35,268 nt of DNA, taken from contig JAPKFB010000052.1 in NCBI GenBank assembly GCA_028821775.1, positions 1 through 35,268 on the forward strand, given 5' to 3'. Below, piece by piece: positions 25,701 through 34,016 of this stretch. Each line of letters starts with the position of its first letter. Positions within the stretch are counted from its first letter, which is position 1. The position numbers and the translations under genes are program-made. This stretch comes from Roseibacillus sp. (GTDB taxonomy: Bacteria; Verrucomicrobiota; Verrucomicrobiia; Verrucomicrobiales; Akkermansiaceae). The notes below the pieces were generated by a model. That model saw only the letters and a list, made by a program, of their open reading frames with translations. It had not been told where the DNA came from and searched no databases.

Positions 25701-26083
25701 AACATGCAGACGAAAAGATCGAGTCGTCCATCTCCATTCACGTCCGCCCAAGTCGTGCCCGCACTCCAGCCACTTGCAACGGCGAGCCCGGCCTTCCTGG
25801 TTGCATTCTCGAAATGAAAGTCGCCGAGGTTGCGATAGAGCTGTCCGCCATCTGCCGGATCGGTGAAGAAGAGATCGGGCTTCCCGTCGTCGTCGTAGTC
25901 GCCGATGGCCACTCCGCCACCGGTGAACGATCCGCTGATCACGTCCTCGAGACCGGTCGGCGGATTCCAGGTGTGCTCGAAGTCGATCCCGGTGCGTGCC
26001 GGATCGAGCTTCGCGAAGGTGCCCCCGAAGCAAGAGAGGGCGCTCGCAAGAAGCAAACAGCGGGTGAGGGGAAAAGAGAGCAT
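22715..26083 (-). CDS. Secreted FG-GAP/VCBS - ASPIC/UnbV protein (CRTAC1-like), intact
   Basis: 1,122 residues from ATG 26083, chosen because it begins a signal peptide (MLSFPLTRCLLLASALSCFG); the upstream extension is compositionally unlike protein and would overlap the divergent gene. FG-GAP/VCBS repeats with Asp-rich calcium loops fill ~45-500 (IGDYDDDGKPDLFFTD, DVNGDGRLDLFVC, DYDRDGDLDLYLV, DYDSDGWIDLYVA, DFDCDGRDDVYIS). An ASPIC/UnbV domain lies at ~515-600 (NRLALRLKGRGGNSWGVGA, LHFGLGEATALESLVITWPS). A second group of FG-GAP repeats fills ~640-1120 (DVNRDGRQDFYLG, DADRDGDLDLYVV, DFNGDHWPDLLVA, DLNRDGRPDLVAG). The family builds beta-propellers and is thought to mediate binding on the outside of the cell. 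Divergent from the set B CotH gene with only 64 bases between the two starts. It is the intact counterpart of the broken ASPIC gene beside set A. Confidence 0.88.
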   Translation of the reverse strand: MLSFPLTRCLLLASALSCFGGTFAKLDPARTGIDFEHTWNPPTGLEDVISGSFTGGGVAIGDYDDDGKPDLFFTDPADGGQLYRNLGDFHFENATRKAGLAVASGWSAGTTWADVNGDGRLDLFVCMFGTANRLYLNRGDGTFTEVAQASGLTFRGASLMAAFADYDRDGDLDLYLVTNRIKPPPGLLQERFNVATGPDGEPVLPDRYAQYAGLVKMPDGKYKQVASAQFDYLFRNDGNDDAGRPQFTDVSKAAGIWTTGYGLSATWWDYDSDGWIDLYVANDFYGADRLYRNNKDGTFSDVAPDVLPHTPWFSMGSDVADINNDGRLDYMASDMAGSTHYKEKMSMGNMTGRESDSWFLNFPSPRQYMRNAVYLNTGTGRFMEVAHLCGMAATDWTWAVKFADFDCDGRDDVYISTGMSRDWFNSDLRKQEEDLIANKGQPAANAFWEKQKPLASANWAFRNAGDLRFENVGKAWGLAGDSISYGAALGDLDGDLDLDLVVNNFGGNPSLYRNDLAGGNRLALRLKGRGGNSWGVGATVVAHLETKPALQTKTLALSRGFMSSNEPLLHFGLGEATALESLVITWPSGTRQEVGKLAAGNLHIITEPKTGIAPPTSPRPMFASSAMFRGIAHRERPYDDFRRQPLLPSKLSQLGPGIAWGDVNRDGRQDFYLGRAAGAYGGIYLRLETPTAQGAHFVVNTFDPFEADAACEDIAPLFFDADRDGDLDLYVVSGGVECEPGAAVLRDRLYLNGGKGSFTKAPAGTLPKANLSGGAACAADFDRDGDLDLFVGGRSIPGRYPETPRSQLLRNDSRQGAPKFVEVTPKGLATTGLVTAARWADFNGDHWPDLLVAHEWGPVKLYLNKEGSLADASTMSGLQSLTGWWNSLAVADVDGDGDFDFAAGNVGLNSKYHASPGHPAVLYYGDVDGSGRKRIVEAKFEGAAMVPVRGFSCSRNAMPSLGKQHASFHSFATKTLAELYPEQRLGAATRHEANTLQSGIFVNGGTGSFTFRPLPRLAQVAPIFAMAFSDLERDGDLDLCVVGNSFSPQPETGHMDGGVGLILRNTGGGFFEAISPSESGLVIPGDAKSLNLIDLNRDGRPDLVAGINNGEVMAFLRSGRSQ

Positions 26084-26147
26084 GACGGGGGCGGGAACAT
26101 GGTGATAGAGTTCCTGCACCGCTTCGTCCACCACAACTCCCCCCCGA

Positions 26148-29100
26148 ATGCTCCACGCACTGCTTAAAACGGCATTTGCCGTATCTGTGTTCGCGCTCAT
26201 TCCCATCGCCGATGCCGGCCTGGTGGCGCACTGGCCCCTCGATACGACTGCGGAGGACGTCATCGGGGGACACGATGGATTTGCGGGCGGGGGAGTGGTT
26301 TTCGGCGCGGAGGGAGCTGCGGCCCACTCGGGATCGGCAGCGGAGTTCAACGGATCGTCTTCGACGATCACGGTGCCCTATTCCGCCGCATTGAATCCGG
26401 GCAGTTTCACGGTGGCGATGTGGGCCAATGCGGATAGCACGGGCGGCTTTAATTCCGCCATCACGAGCCGCGACGACAATGGGACGTCGGTGAACGGATA
26501 CATCATCTATAATGACAGCACGGGTCGCTGGAATTTTTGGACCGGAGGCGGTGGACCCTCGGGAGCCTGGCTGCAGCTTCGGGGTCCAGCGGTGCAGGTC
26601 GGTTCCTGGACCCATCTTGCAATCAGTTACGATGCGCGTTCGCAGACGATGCGCCTGCATGTCAACGGTGCGCTGGAACGGTCGAGATCGGGCGGCGGAC
26701 TCTACAGTCCGAATGGCCCACAAACCAAAGATCTCCATATCGGATCGGGTGCGGACAACGGGAGTCAGTTCTACTTCGATGGACTCCTCGATGACGTGGC
26801 CCTGTGGGACGAGGCTCTCACCACGGCGCAGATTCAGGAGGTGATGAACAACGGAGTGCCCGGGGGTGCGCCTGCGGTGATGACCTTCGCCGCCGCGCCG
26901 CCCTTCATCGATTCAGGGCAGAGCGTGACCTTGTCCTGGGACACGGTGCGCGCCAGTTCGCTCTCCATCTCGCCGGATGTCGGCGTGGTTGCCGGACCGG
27001 CGGGAAGTGTGATGGTGAGTCCCGCCCAAACCACCACCTACACGCTCACTGCCGTTGGCGAATCTCCTCCCAGAGCAGTGGCCCAGATCACCGTTGGCGT
27101 GGATGTGGAAGTGCTGCCGCCAGTGCTCAACGAGTTCGTCGCCGACAACGAAACAGGACTCAGCGACAGCGACGGTGATCGGGAAGATTGGATTGAGATC
27201 TACAATCCCAATCCCTTTGCGATCGAACTGGGAGGATGGTCCCTTACCGATCATCCGGCCGCTCCGGACAAATGGATCTTTCCTGCCCACGTCCTTGAGA
27301 GAGGCGGCTATCTCGTGGTCTTTGCTTCGGAGAAGGACGGCCCACTGGATGTTTCCTTCAGGCTCGCAGGCGGGGGCGAGTATCTCGCCCTGGTTTCGCC
27401 AGATGGCGACATCGTTCAGGAATTCACCCCGAGCTATCCACCCCAGTTCGATGATGTCGCCTTCGGGATTCCGTCCGGGGGTGGCGCTGCCGTTTCACTA
27501 ATGCCCACTCCGGGTGCTGCCAACGGGTCCGGGCTCTCTGAGATCTCGCCGGCCATCCTCAGCGTCAGCCAGTTTCCGCTCTCGCCTGCGCAGAGCGACG
27601 CGCTGGTCGTTACCGCCGAGATCGAACCCCGTCTCGGAGCGATCGATACCGTCACTTTCACTTATCGCATCGACTTCGGGGGCGAGACCTCCCTGCCCAT
27701 GACCAAGGTGGACGGAACCAGCTACCGCGCGACTATTCCGGCCTCAGCCTACTCCGCAGGAGAGATGGTGCGTTGGTTCGTCATCGCGAGCACGGCCGGC
27801 GGAGAGACCACGCGCTCGCCTGCCTTTCCTGATCTCGCCGAATCCGCGCAATATCACGGAACAGTGGTGGTGGATCCCTCCATCACCTCCTCGCTTCCGG
27901 TTCTGCACTGGTTTGTTCAGAACACGGGTGCCAGCAATACGCGCGCCGGGACACGGGCCAGCCTCTCCTTCGCCGGTCGGTTTTACGACAACATCTTCTG
28001 CCGCATACGAGGGCAAAGCACCGCCAACTGGCCCAAGCACAAATACAAGTTCGACTTCTATCGCGGAGGGCACTTCTTCTGGAAGGAGGGAGCCCCCAAG
28101 GTGGAGGAGTTCAACGTCAACTCGCACTATCGCGACGGTTACGTGCGCGAGAACGCGATCTTCGCCTTCCTCAACGAAGCCGGTTCGCCTGCGCCCAGGA
28201 CGATGTACATGTGGATTCGCCGTAACGGCACAGACTTCGGGCTCTTCTCGTTCGTGGAGCAGATCGACGAGGAGTTCCTGGGCCGCCACGGTTTTGATGC
28301 CACCGGTCCGATGTACAAAGCGATCAATGTTCCCGCCACCCTTTCCCCCACCGTGAACACCAGTCTCTATCGCAAGGTTCTCAATCGTGATGATCCCTAC
28401 ACTGATCTCCGCGATTTTGCTGCCGATATCAACATCTCCAATGCAGATCGCTTCGCCTATGTCGCCGATGAGGTGAACCTTCCCAACTACATCAACGTGA
28501 TGGCCGCAATGGCGGTCCCCTTTAATCACGATCAGCTCACCAAGAATTACTATCTCTACCGCGATCCGCATCGCCAGGAGTGGTTCCGCTTCCCCTGGGA
28601 CGGGGACCAGGGATTGCCGTCTGGCACCACGAGTTCTCACCAGAACTGGGCCAGTCCGCTCTATGGCGACGCGATGCACACGCAGGAACTGGTTAACGGT
28701 AATCCCAACCCGACCTGGCAGAACCACATGCACGCCGCCATTCTGGACAATCCCATCACACGGGAGATGTACATGCGACGATTGCGCAATCTCGCCGATC
28801 AGCACCTTCGGGTGGACCGCAATGGAAATGGATGGTTCGAGAATCTCATCAACGGGTGGAATAATGAGATTTCAGCGGATGCTGCACGGGACTTTCAGCT
28901 GTGGTCGGGCCAGGGGATCAGGTCCCTCAGCGGCACGGTTTCGAATGTTCTCAACACTTCCTTGCCCAATCGCCGCAGGGCTCTTTTCCAGACCTACGGG
29001 CCGGCCGGGACCGGTCTCATCCCCAATCCGGAACCCTCAAATGCGGTGGTTGAGTTTGGGGTCATCGATTTCAATCCCGCCAGCGGTGATCAGGATCACG

Positions 29101-30182
29101 AGTACATCGAGATCACCAACGCCAACGATTACGCAGTCGATCTCAGCGGCTGGCGAATCGAGGGTGGCATTGCCTTCACCTTCCCGCCGGGTGCTGTGAT
29201 TCCGGCAGCGGGTGTCGATCCCGAGCGCGGCAAGGTTTTCCTGAGCCCCGACGTAATTTCGTTCCGTATGCGTCCTTCCAGTCCCACGGGCGGCGAATCG
29301 CGGATCGTGCTCGGGAATTACGCTGGCCACCTCTCCAACTTCGGGGAGGCTCTTACGCTCATCGACGACACTGAGCGACAGGTTGCCCAGACCGTGTTGA
29401 CTCCTCTCCCCAGCGACGTGCAACTCTATCTCGCGGTTTCGGAAGTCATGTATCACCCTGTGGTGGAGGCGGCCGAGTTTATCGAGTTGATCAACATCAG
29501 CGACTCGGTCACGCTCGATCTCACCAACGTGAGGTTCAGCGCCGGGGTGGAGTTCGATTTCACCGGGAGTGCGGTGACCTCCCTTGCTCCTGGCGCGCGC
29601 GTGTTGGTTGTGCGTGACCTGATCGCCTTTACCGCCGCTTACGGTGCCGGGTTGCCTGTGGCCGGCTCCTTCGCCAATGGTAGCGCACTTTCCAATGGCG
29701 GTGAGCGCATCAAGATCGACGACGCTTCGGGGAGCACGGCCATCAACTTCAGCTATCTTGACGCAGGGCCATGGCCGCCTGCCGCGGATGGTGAGGGCTA
29801 TAGTATCGTCTTGAAGCGGGCAGAGGCTGGGAGCGATCCGGACGGGCCCGGAAATTGGCGATCGAGTACGCTTCCTGGCGGATCGCCGGGTGGCAGCGAT
29901 GCCATCCCGTATGGTGGAGGAGATGTCTTGAGCTACGCCTTGGCCAGTGAACCAATCGTCCAGCGCACTGCCGAACAGGTCACCTTCAGCTACCGGCACC
30001 GTCTCGGTGCAGACCAGGCTGAGGTTACGGTGGAGTGGTCGAGTGATTTAATGGTATGGAATTCCGGACTGCTGGACTTGATCGGCCGGATGCCGGACGG
30101 GTTCGGATTGGAGATCGCAACCTGGCAATTACCCCTTGAATCGAGGGGATTTGTGCGCTTGCGGGTGGTGGTGGTGCCCTAG
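26148..30182 (+). CDS. Giant secreted LamG / lamin-tail / CotH-kinase-like protein 3 (set B)
   Basis: 1,344 residues from ATG 26148, which starts a signal peptide (MLHALLKTAFAVSVFALIPI, cleavage after ADA). Approximate domains: LamG/concanavalin-A-like ~24-243 (GLVAHWPLDTTAEDVIGGHD, ITSRDDNGTSVNGYIIYND, FDGLLDDVALWDEAL); an Ig-like segment ~245-320; lamin-tail ~325-460 (PVLNEFVADNETGLSDSDGD); a beta-domain ~465-590; CotH-like domain ~600-900 with CRIRGQSTANWPKHKYKF and FPWDGDQG (Trp817); lamin-tail ~967-1080; lamin-tail ~1094-1260 with GPWPPAADGEGYSIVL and GGSPGGSD. It lacks the DUF4082-like insertion of the other two CotH proteins and carries LamG at its N-terminus instead. No C-terminal anchor. 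The LamG PEP-CTERM gene follows after 72 bases on the same strand. Confidence 0.85.
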   Translation: MLHALLKTAFAVSVFALIPIADAGLVAHWPLDTTAEDVIGGHDGFAGGGVVFGAEGAAAHSGSAAEFNGSSSTITVPYSAALNPGSFTVAMWANADSTGGFNSAITSRDDNGTSVNGYIIYNDSTGRWNFWTGGGGPSGAWLQLRGPAVQVGSWTHLAISYDARSQTMRLHVNGALERSRSGGGLYSPNGPQTKDLHIGSGADNGSQFYFDGLLDDVALWDEALTTAQIQEVMNNGVPGGAPAVMTFAAAPPFIDSGQSVTLSWDTVRASSLSISPDVGVVAGPAGSVMVSPAQTTTYTLTAVGESPPRAVAQITVGVDVEVLPPVLNEFVADNETGLSDSDGDREDWIEIYNPNPFAIELGGWSLTDHPAAPDKWIFPAHVLERGGYLVVFASEKDGPLDVSFRLAGGGEYLALVSPDGDIVQEFTPSYPPQFDDVAFGIPSGGGAAVSLMPTPGAANGSGLSEISPAILSVSQFPLSPAQSDALVVTAEIEPRLGAIDTVTFTYRIDFGGETSLPMTKVDGTSYRATIPASAYSAGEMVRWFVIASTAGGETTRSPAFPDLAESAQYHGTVVVDPSITSSLPVLHWFVQNTGASNTRAGTRASLSFAGRFYDNIFCRIRGQSTANWPKHKYKFDFYRGGHFFWKEGAPKVEEFNVNSHYRDGYVRENAIFAFLNEAGSPAPRTMYMWIRRNGTDFGLFSFVEQIDEEFLGRHGFDATGPMYKAINVPATLSPTVNTSLYRKVLNRDDPYTDLRDFAADINISNADRFAYVADEVNLPNYINVMAAMAVPFNHDQLTKNYYLYRDPHRQEWFRFPWDGDQGLPSGTTSSHQNWASPLYGDAMHTQELVNGNPNPTWQNHMHAAILDNPITREMYMRRLRNLADQHLRVDRNGNGWFENLINGWNNEISADAARDFQLWSGQGIRSLSGTVSNVLNTSLPNRRRALFQTYGPAGTGLIPNPEPSNAVVEFGVIDFNPASGDQDHEYIEITNANDYAVDLSGWRIEGGIAFTFPPGAVIPAAGVDPERGKVFLSPDVISFRMRPSSPTGGESRIVLGNYAGHLSNFGEALTLIDDTERQVAQTVLTPLPSDVQLYLAVSEVMYHPVVEAAEFIELINISDSVTLDLTNVRFSAGVEFDFTGSAVTSLAPGARVLVVRDLIAFTAAYGAGLPVAGSFANGSALSNGGERIKIDDASGSTAINFSYLDAGPWPPAADGEGYSIVLKRAEAGSDPDGPGNWRSSTLPGGSPGGSDAIPYGGGDVLSYALASEPIVQRTAEQVTFSYRHRLGADQAEVTVEWSSDLMVWNSGLLDLIGRMPDGFGLEIATWQLPLESRGFVRLRVVVVP

Positions 30183-30254
30183 CCGGTCGCCTCCCGGGCG
30201 ATTACTGAGGATTTGTCTTTACAGCTAACAATGCTGTATTGGAAATTGGGGGCA

Positions 30255-31049
30255 ATGAGAAGGCCCGCATTTGCCCTTGCCCTATTCGTGACCTCCCTTG
30301 CAGCCTCGCTACCTGCTGGTGCCGGGGTGATTGCGTGGTGGCCCCTCGATAATGACGCCAGTGATGCCTCCGGAAACGGTCATGATGGTGCCGTGGTCGG
30401 TGGCACGGTCAACTTCGGCCAGGCAGGTGCCAATGGTGCCACCGGACTCTCCGCAAGTTTCCCGAACCAAGGTCACATCGACGTGCCTTACGCCGCCGCG
30501 CTGAACCCGGGAACCCAGTCACCCAATGGCTCGGGCAGTTTCACGATCGCGCTCTGGGCCAACTCAAGCAGCAATGGAGGATTCAACTCACCCTTCACTG
30601 CTCGCGAGGACAACGGGGCCTCAGTGAATGGTCCGATTATTTACAACAACAACGGTGGCAACTGGAGTTACTGGGCCGGCAACAACGGACCTTCCGGGGC
30701 CTGGAATGCCATCAATGGTCCGGCCGTGCCCGTCAACACCTGGCAACACGTGGCGATCACTTATAATTCGTCTACGCAGACTCGTAACATGTTCATCGAT
30801 GGCGCCGTGGTACTCACCTCCAACATCGGCGTCTCCGCCAACGTCTTGCGCGATATTCACATCGGATCCGGTCAGGACGACGGACGCAACTTCTACTGGA
30901 ATGGACAGATCGACGACGTGATCATGTTTGACGAGGCCCTGGACGCAGCTCAGATCCAGGACGTCATGACCAACAGCATTCCTGAGCCCAGCAGCACGAG
31001 TCTCATCGCCTTGGTGGCCTTCGGTTTCGCCCTGCGCCGCCGCCGATAG
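30255..31049 (+). CDS. PEP-CTERM surface protein with a single LamG domain
   Basis: 264 residues from ATG 30255. The frame is open upstream, but this start gives a proper signal peptide (MRRPAFALALFVTSLAASLP) and has GGGGGC just before it. One LamG/concanavalin-A-like domain fills ~25-240 (AWWPLDNDASDASGNGHDG, ARDDNGASVNGP-type core, IDDVIMFDEALDAAQIQDV). The last 23 residues form a PEP-CTERM tail: IPEPSSTSL, a hydrophobic segment and RRRR. LamG domains usually bind carbohydrates or other surface ligands. The central 191 bases are almost identical to the first LamG of the next gene. A strong terminator follows at 31079-31113, so the next gene probably has its own promoter. Confidence 0.87.
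   Translation: MRRPAFALALFVTSLAASLPAGAGVIAWWPLDNDASDASGNGHDGAVVGGTVNFGQAGANGATGLSASFPNQGHIDVPYAAALNPGTQSPNGSGSFTIALWANSSSNGGFNSPFTAREDNGASVNGPIIYNNNGGNWSYWAGNNGPSGAWNAINGPAVPVNTWQHVAITYNSSTQTRNMFIDGAVVLTSNIGVSANVLRDIHIGSGQDDGRNFYWNGQIDDVIMFDEALDAAQIQDVMTNSIPEPSSTSLIALVAFGFALRRRR
30534..30724 (+). repeat. 191-bp near-identical repeat, copy 1
   Basis: Matches 31435-31625 with one mismatch by eye (A at 30581, G at 31482). It lies in the middle of the LamG domain; flanking parts of the two domains differ clearly more. Confidence 0.85.
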
Positions 31050-31078
31050 ACCGCAGGCGTCCACTGAATTTAGAAGGC

Positions 31079-31113
31079 CGGCAAACCCACTCCCTGGGTT
31101 TGCCGTTTTTTTT
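31079..31113 (+). terminator. Strong rho-independent terminator
   Basis: CGGCAAACCCA (31079-31089) pairs perfectly with TGGGTTTGCCG (31095-31105) around the loop CTCCC, followed by eight T (31106-31113). It is 29 bases downstream of the LamG PEP-CTERM stop codon and is the clearest terminator in the window. Confidence 0.92.
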
Positions 31114-31161
31114 CGCCATTACTGCTCAAGTTTTCCTCCACCAGCAACCGCTCCATTAGAC

Positions 31162-33978
31162 ATGAACTTACGCTTTCTCGCCCTCTTCACCCTTTGTGCA
31201 GTCCCTCTGGCCTCTGTGCACGCTGCTCTCCTCGCGCACTGGCCGCTCGATACTGATGCCACCGATGCCACTGGAAACGGCCATGATGGTGCCGTGGTCG
31301 GTGGCACGGTGACCTTTGGGCAACCCGGAGCCAACGCTGCCACCGGCGATGCCGCGGCCTTCCCGGACAACGGTCACATCGACGTGCCTTACGCCGCTGC
31401 GCTCAACCCAGGAACACAGGGTGTGGATGGCTCAGGCAGTTTCACGATCGCGCTCTGGGCCAACTCAAGCAGCAATGGAGGGTTCAACTCACCCTTCACT
31501 GCTCGCGAGGACAACGGGGCCTCAGTGAATGGTCCGATTATTTACAACAACAACGGTGGCAACTGGAGTTACTGGGCCGGCAACAACGGACCTTCCGGGG
31601 CCTGGAATGCCATCAATGGTCCGGCTGTGCCCCTCAACACCTGGCAGCACGTGGCGGTCACCTATGATTCGGCCACCCTTACCCGCAAGATGTTCATCGA
31701 TGGAGCCGAGGTGCTCACCGCCAACATCGGCGTCTCGCCCAATGCCCTGCGCGACATTCACATCGGCTCGGGCCAGGATGACGGTCTCAACTTCTACTGG
31801 AACGGACTCATCGACGACGTGGGCCTCTGGGATGTGGCCCTTGGGCAGGTCGAGATTGAGTCTGTGATGAACAACGGAATAGGGGGCGGGGTGGCCGATC
31901 CCAATCTGAGCACCCGTGGGTCGTATAATCTGACCTTCGACGGGATTGATGGGACCTTCAACATCCCCATCGACAATATTGGAGAAACGCAGGACCTGAA
32001 CATTACCGGGACTCCTGCCATCGGGGGTGCCGATGCCTCCAATTTCAGGGTCGTCACCGTTCCCGGTCCCATTGGGCCAGGCACTTCGGCAAACCTTGAG
32101 TGCTCCTTTGACCCACTCGGTGCCGCGGGTTTGTTCGAGGCCACCTTCGACATCGTGAGTGACGACCCTCTTGAGCCAAACAAGGTCGTCACGGTGCGCA
32201 TGACCTTTCGCGATCCTTTCGTATCCGGACCTGCTGCGATCGACTTTGGGACCCTGGTTTCTGGAGCCGGGGCTCAGGTCATGCAGGTCACGATTGAGAA
32301 CCCCGGGATCAGCCAACTTGACATCTCCGGCATCTCCCTGACTGGGCCTGATGCGGGCAACTTCTCACTCGGGGCCTTCACCAGTATTGCCGGCGGCGGA
32401 ATGCTCGAGGTCGATCTTACCTTCAACCCCAACGGCCAGAATGGCTCCTTCGCTGCTGATCTCGTGATCGAGTCCAACGATCCCATCGTTCCCAGCCTGA
32501 TCATTCCCATCGTGGTGCGGATTGAGTTCAGCAATCCTCTCATCGCGCACTGGCCTCTCGATACCGATGCCTCCGATGCGACCGGGAATGGCTTCGACGG
32601 TACCGTGGTTGGAGGAACAGTCAATTTCGGGCAACCCGGCGCCAATGCCGCCACCGGGACCGCAGCCTCCTTTCCGGACAACGGCCATATCGATGTTCTC
32701 TATGATGCGGCACTCAACCCCGGCGAAAAAGCGCCAGCCGGTGCGGAGAGCTTCACCATCGCGCTCTGGGCCAACTCGACCAACAACTCCGGCTTCAACT
32801 CTCCCTTCACGGCCCGCGAGGACAGCGAATCGGTGAATGGTCCCATCATCTACAACAACCCGAGTGGCAACTGGAGTTACTGGGCCGGCAACAACGGACC
32901 CTCCGGGGCTTGGAATGCCATCAATGACGGCCCGGTACCCCTCAATACCTGGGTGCACGTGGCGATCACCTACGAGGCACTTGAGACCAGGCGGAAGATG
33001 TTTGTCGACGGGGTGGAAGTGATCAACCAGATCCTTGGTGTTTCCGCCAATTCCCAGCGCGACATTCATATCGGCGCGGGCCAGGACGACGGTAACAACT
33101 TCTACTGGAACGGGCTCATCGACGATGTCGGGCTTTTCCGGGTGGCTCTCACCGACGAGCAGATCCTGACCGTTATGAATAGTGGGGTGGCGAGCTTCAA
33201 CAAGTCATCGAAATTTCCCTTCAGGGTCTCGGATGCTCCCAACGAGATGCTGGACTTCCGCTGGGACAGCCAGGCCGGGAAGGTCTACAACTTGCGGAGC
33301 GTGACCGACCCCTCTGCTCCCATTCCTCCCGGGACGGAACCACCTGCTCCCTCCGAATGGCCCATCCTTGGCGCTCATACGGCCATCGCAGCCACCCCGC
33401 CCGAAAACACGCTGACCATTCCGCGGCCGGTCGACCCCAGTCGTCATTTCGTCATCGAAGAGTACAACGCGCCGCCGGTGGTGGCCTTCTCCGATGACCT
33501 CGAGTCGGGTGTGGGCAACTGGATCACCCATGTTAACGACGGGATTGGCGACACCGATTGGCAACTGGGCACGCCGGCTGGTAGTACCGGCCCGCTCTTG
33601 GGAGCCGGAGGCTCAGCCAATGCCTGGTGCACGAACCTGGGAGACTACGGCGCCAATTCGGACATTTCGCTCCGTTCACCACCGATTGATCTCAGCGTCT
33701 TGCCCAGCGCCACCCTGACTTTTGAAGCCTTCCGCGATGCGGACGGTTTCGGGGATTTCGCCAAGATCCGTTTTCTGCGGGCCAGCGATCAGGTTCAGCT
33801 CGGCGCGGACACGCAGATTGATATGGCTCCGCTTGATTTCGACTGGATCACCTTCAGTTTTCCGGTTGTTCCGGAAGCGATCGGCGAGACCGTTTTCATC
33901 GAATGGATCTTCACGAGCGACAGCACCCCGGACCCCTTTAGCGGATTCTCCATTGACAATATCGAAGTGACCGACTGA
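31162..33978 (+). CDS. Secreted protein with two LamG domains, choice-of-anchor-D-like spacer and domain X (set B)
   Basis: 938 residues from ATG 31162, which begins a signal peptide (MNLRFLALFTLCAVPLASVH, cleavage after HAA). Domains: LamG ~24-240 (LLAHWPLDTDATDATGNGHD); two Ig-like repeats of the ASPM-SPD-2-Hydin / choice-of-anchor D type ~245-450 (GASNFRV-type GADASNFRVV, LECSFDPLGAAGLFEATFDI, PAAIDFGTLVSGAG, LTFNPNGQNGSFAADLVI); second LamG ~457-670 (LIAHWPLDTDASDATGNGFD); domain X ~683-938 (LDFRWDSQAGKVYNLRS, GSANAWCTNLGDYG, SDISLRSPPIDL, FRDADGF, GFSIDNIEV). Domain X matches the end of the set A protein at 10133. There is no PEP-CTERM tail. The gene starts 49 bases after a strong terminator, so it should have its own promoter. 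Probable role: a two-armed adhesin or matrix protein. Confidence 0.85.
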   Translation: MNLRFLALFTLCAVPLASVHAALLAHWPLDTDATDATGNGHDGAVVGGTVTFGQPGANAATGDAAAFPDNGHIDVPYAAALNPGTQGVDGSGSFTIALWANSSSNGGFNSPFTAREDNGASVNGPIIYNNNGGNWSYWAGNNGPSGAWNAINGPAVPLNTWQHVAVTYDSATLTRKMFIDGAEVLTANIGVSPNALRDIHIGSGQDDGLNFYWNGLIDDVGLWDVALGQVEIESVMNNGIGGGVADPNLSTRGSYNLTFDGIDGTFNIPIDNIGETQDLNITGTPAIGGADASNFRVVTVPGPIGPGTSANLECSFDPLGAAGLFEATFDIVSDDPLEPNKVVTVRMTFRDPFVSGPAAIDFGTLVSGAGAQVMQVTIENPGISQLDISGISLTGPDAGNFSLGAFTSIAGGGMLEVDLTFNPNGQNGSFAADLVIESNDPIVPSLIIPIVVRIEFSNPLIAHWPLDTDASDATGNGFDGTVVGGTVNFGQPGANAATGTAASFPDNGHIDVLYDAALNPGEKAPAGAESFTIALWANSTNNSGFNSPFTAREDSESVNGPIIYNNPSGNWSYWAGNNGPSGAWNAINDGPVPLNTWVHVAITYEALETRRKMFVDGVEVINQILGVSANSQRDIHIGAGQDDGNNFYWNGLIDDVGLFRVALTDEQILTVMNSGVASFNKSSKFPFRVSDAPNEMLDFRWDSQAGKVYNLRSVTDPSAPIPPGTEPPAPSEWPILGAHTAIAATPPENTLTIPRPVDPSRHFVIEEYNAPPVVAFSDDLESGVGNWITHVNDGIGDTDWQLGTPAGSTGPLLGAGGSANAWCTNLGDYGANSDISLRSPPIDLSVLPSATLTFEAFRDADGFGDFAKIRFLRASDQVQLGADTQIDMAPLDFDWITFSFPVVPEAIGETVFIEWIFTSDSTPDPFSGFSIDNIEVTD
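31435..31625 (+). repeat. 191-bp near-identical repeat, copy 2
   Basis: Second copy of the LamG core stretch, 901 bases after copy 1 in the same orientation. The second LamG domain of the same protein (from 32533) is visibly more diverged in DNA, so the match is between neighbouring genes, not within this gene. Confidence 0.85.
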
Positions 33979-34016
33979 TCACCCATGCAGATATGGATTT
34001 GCGGTCAGTCTCTGAA

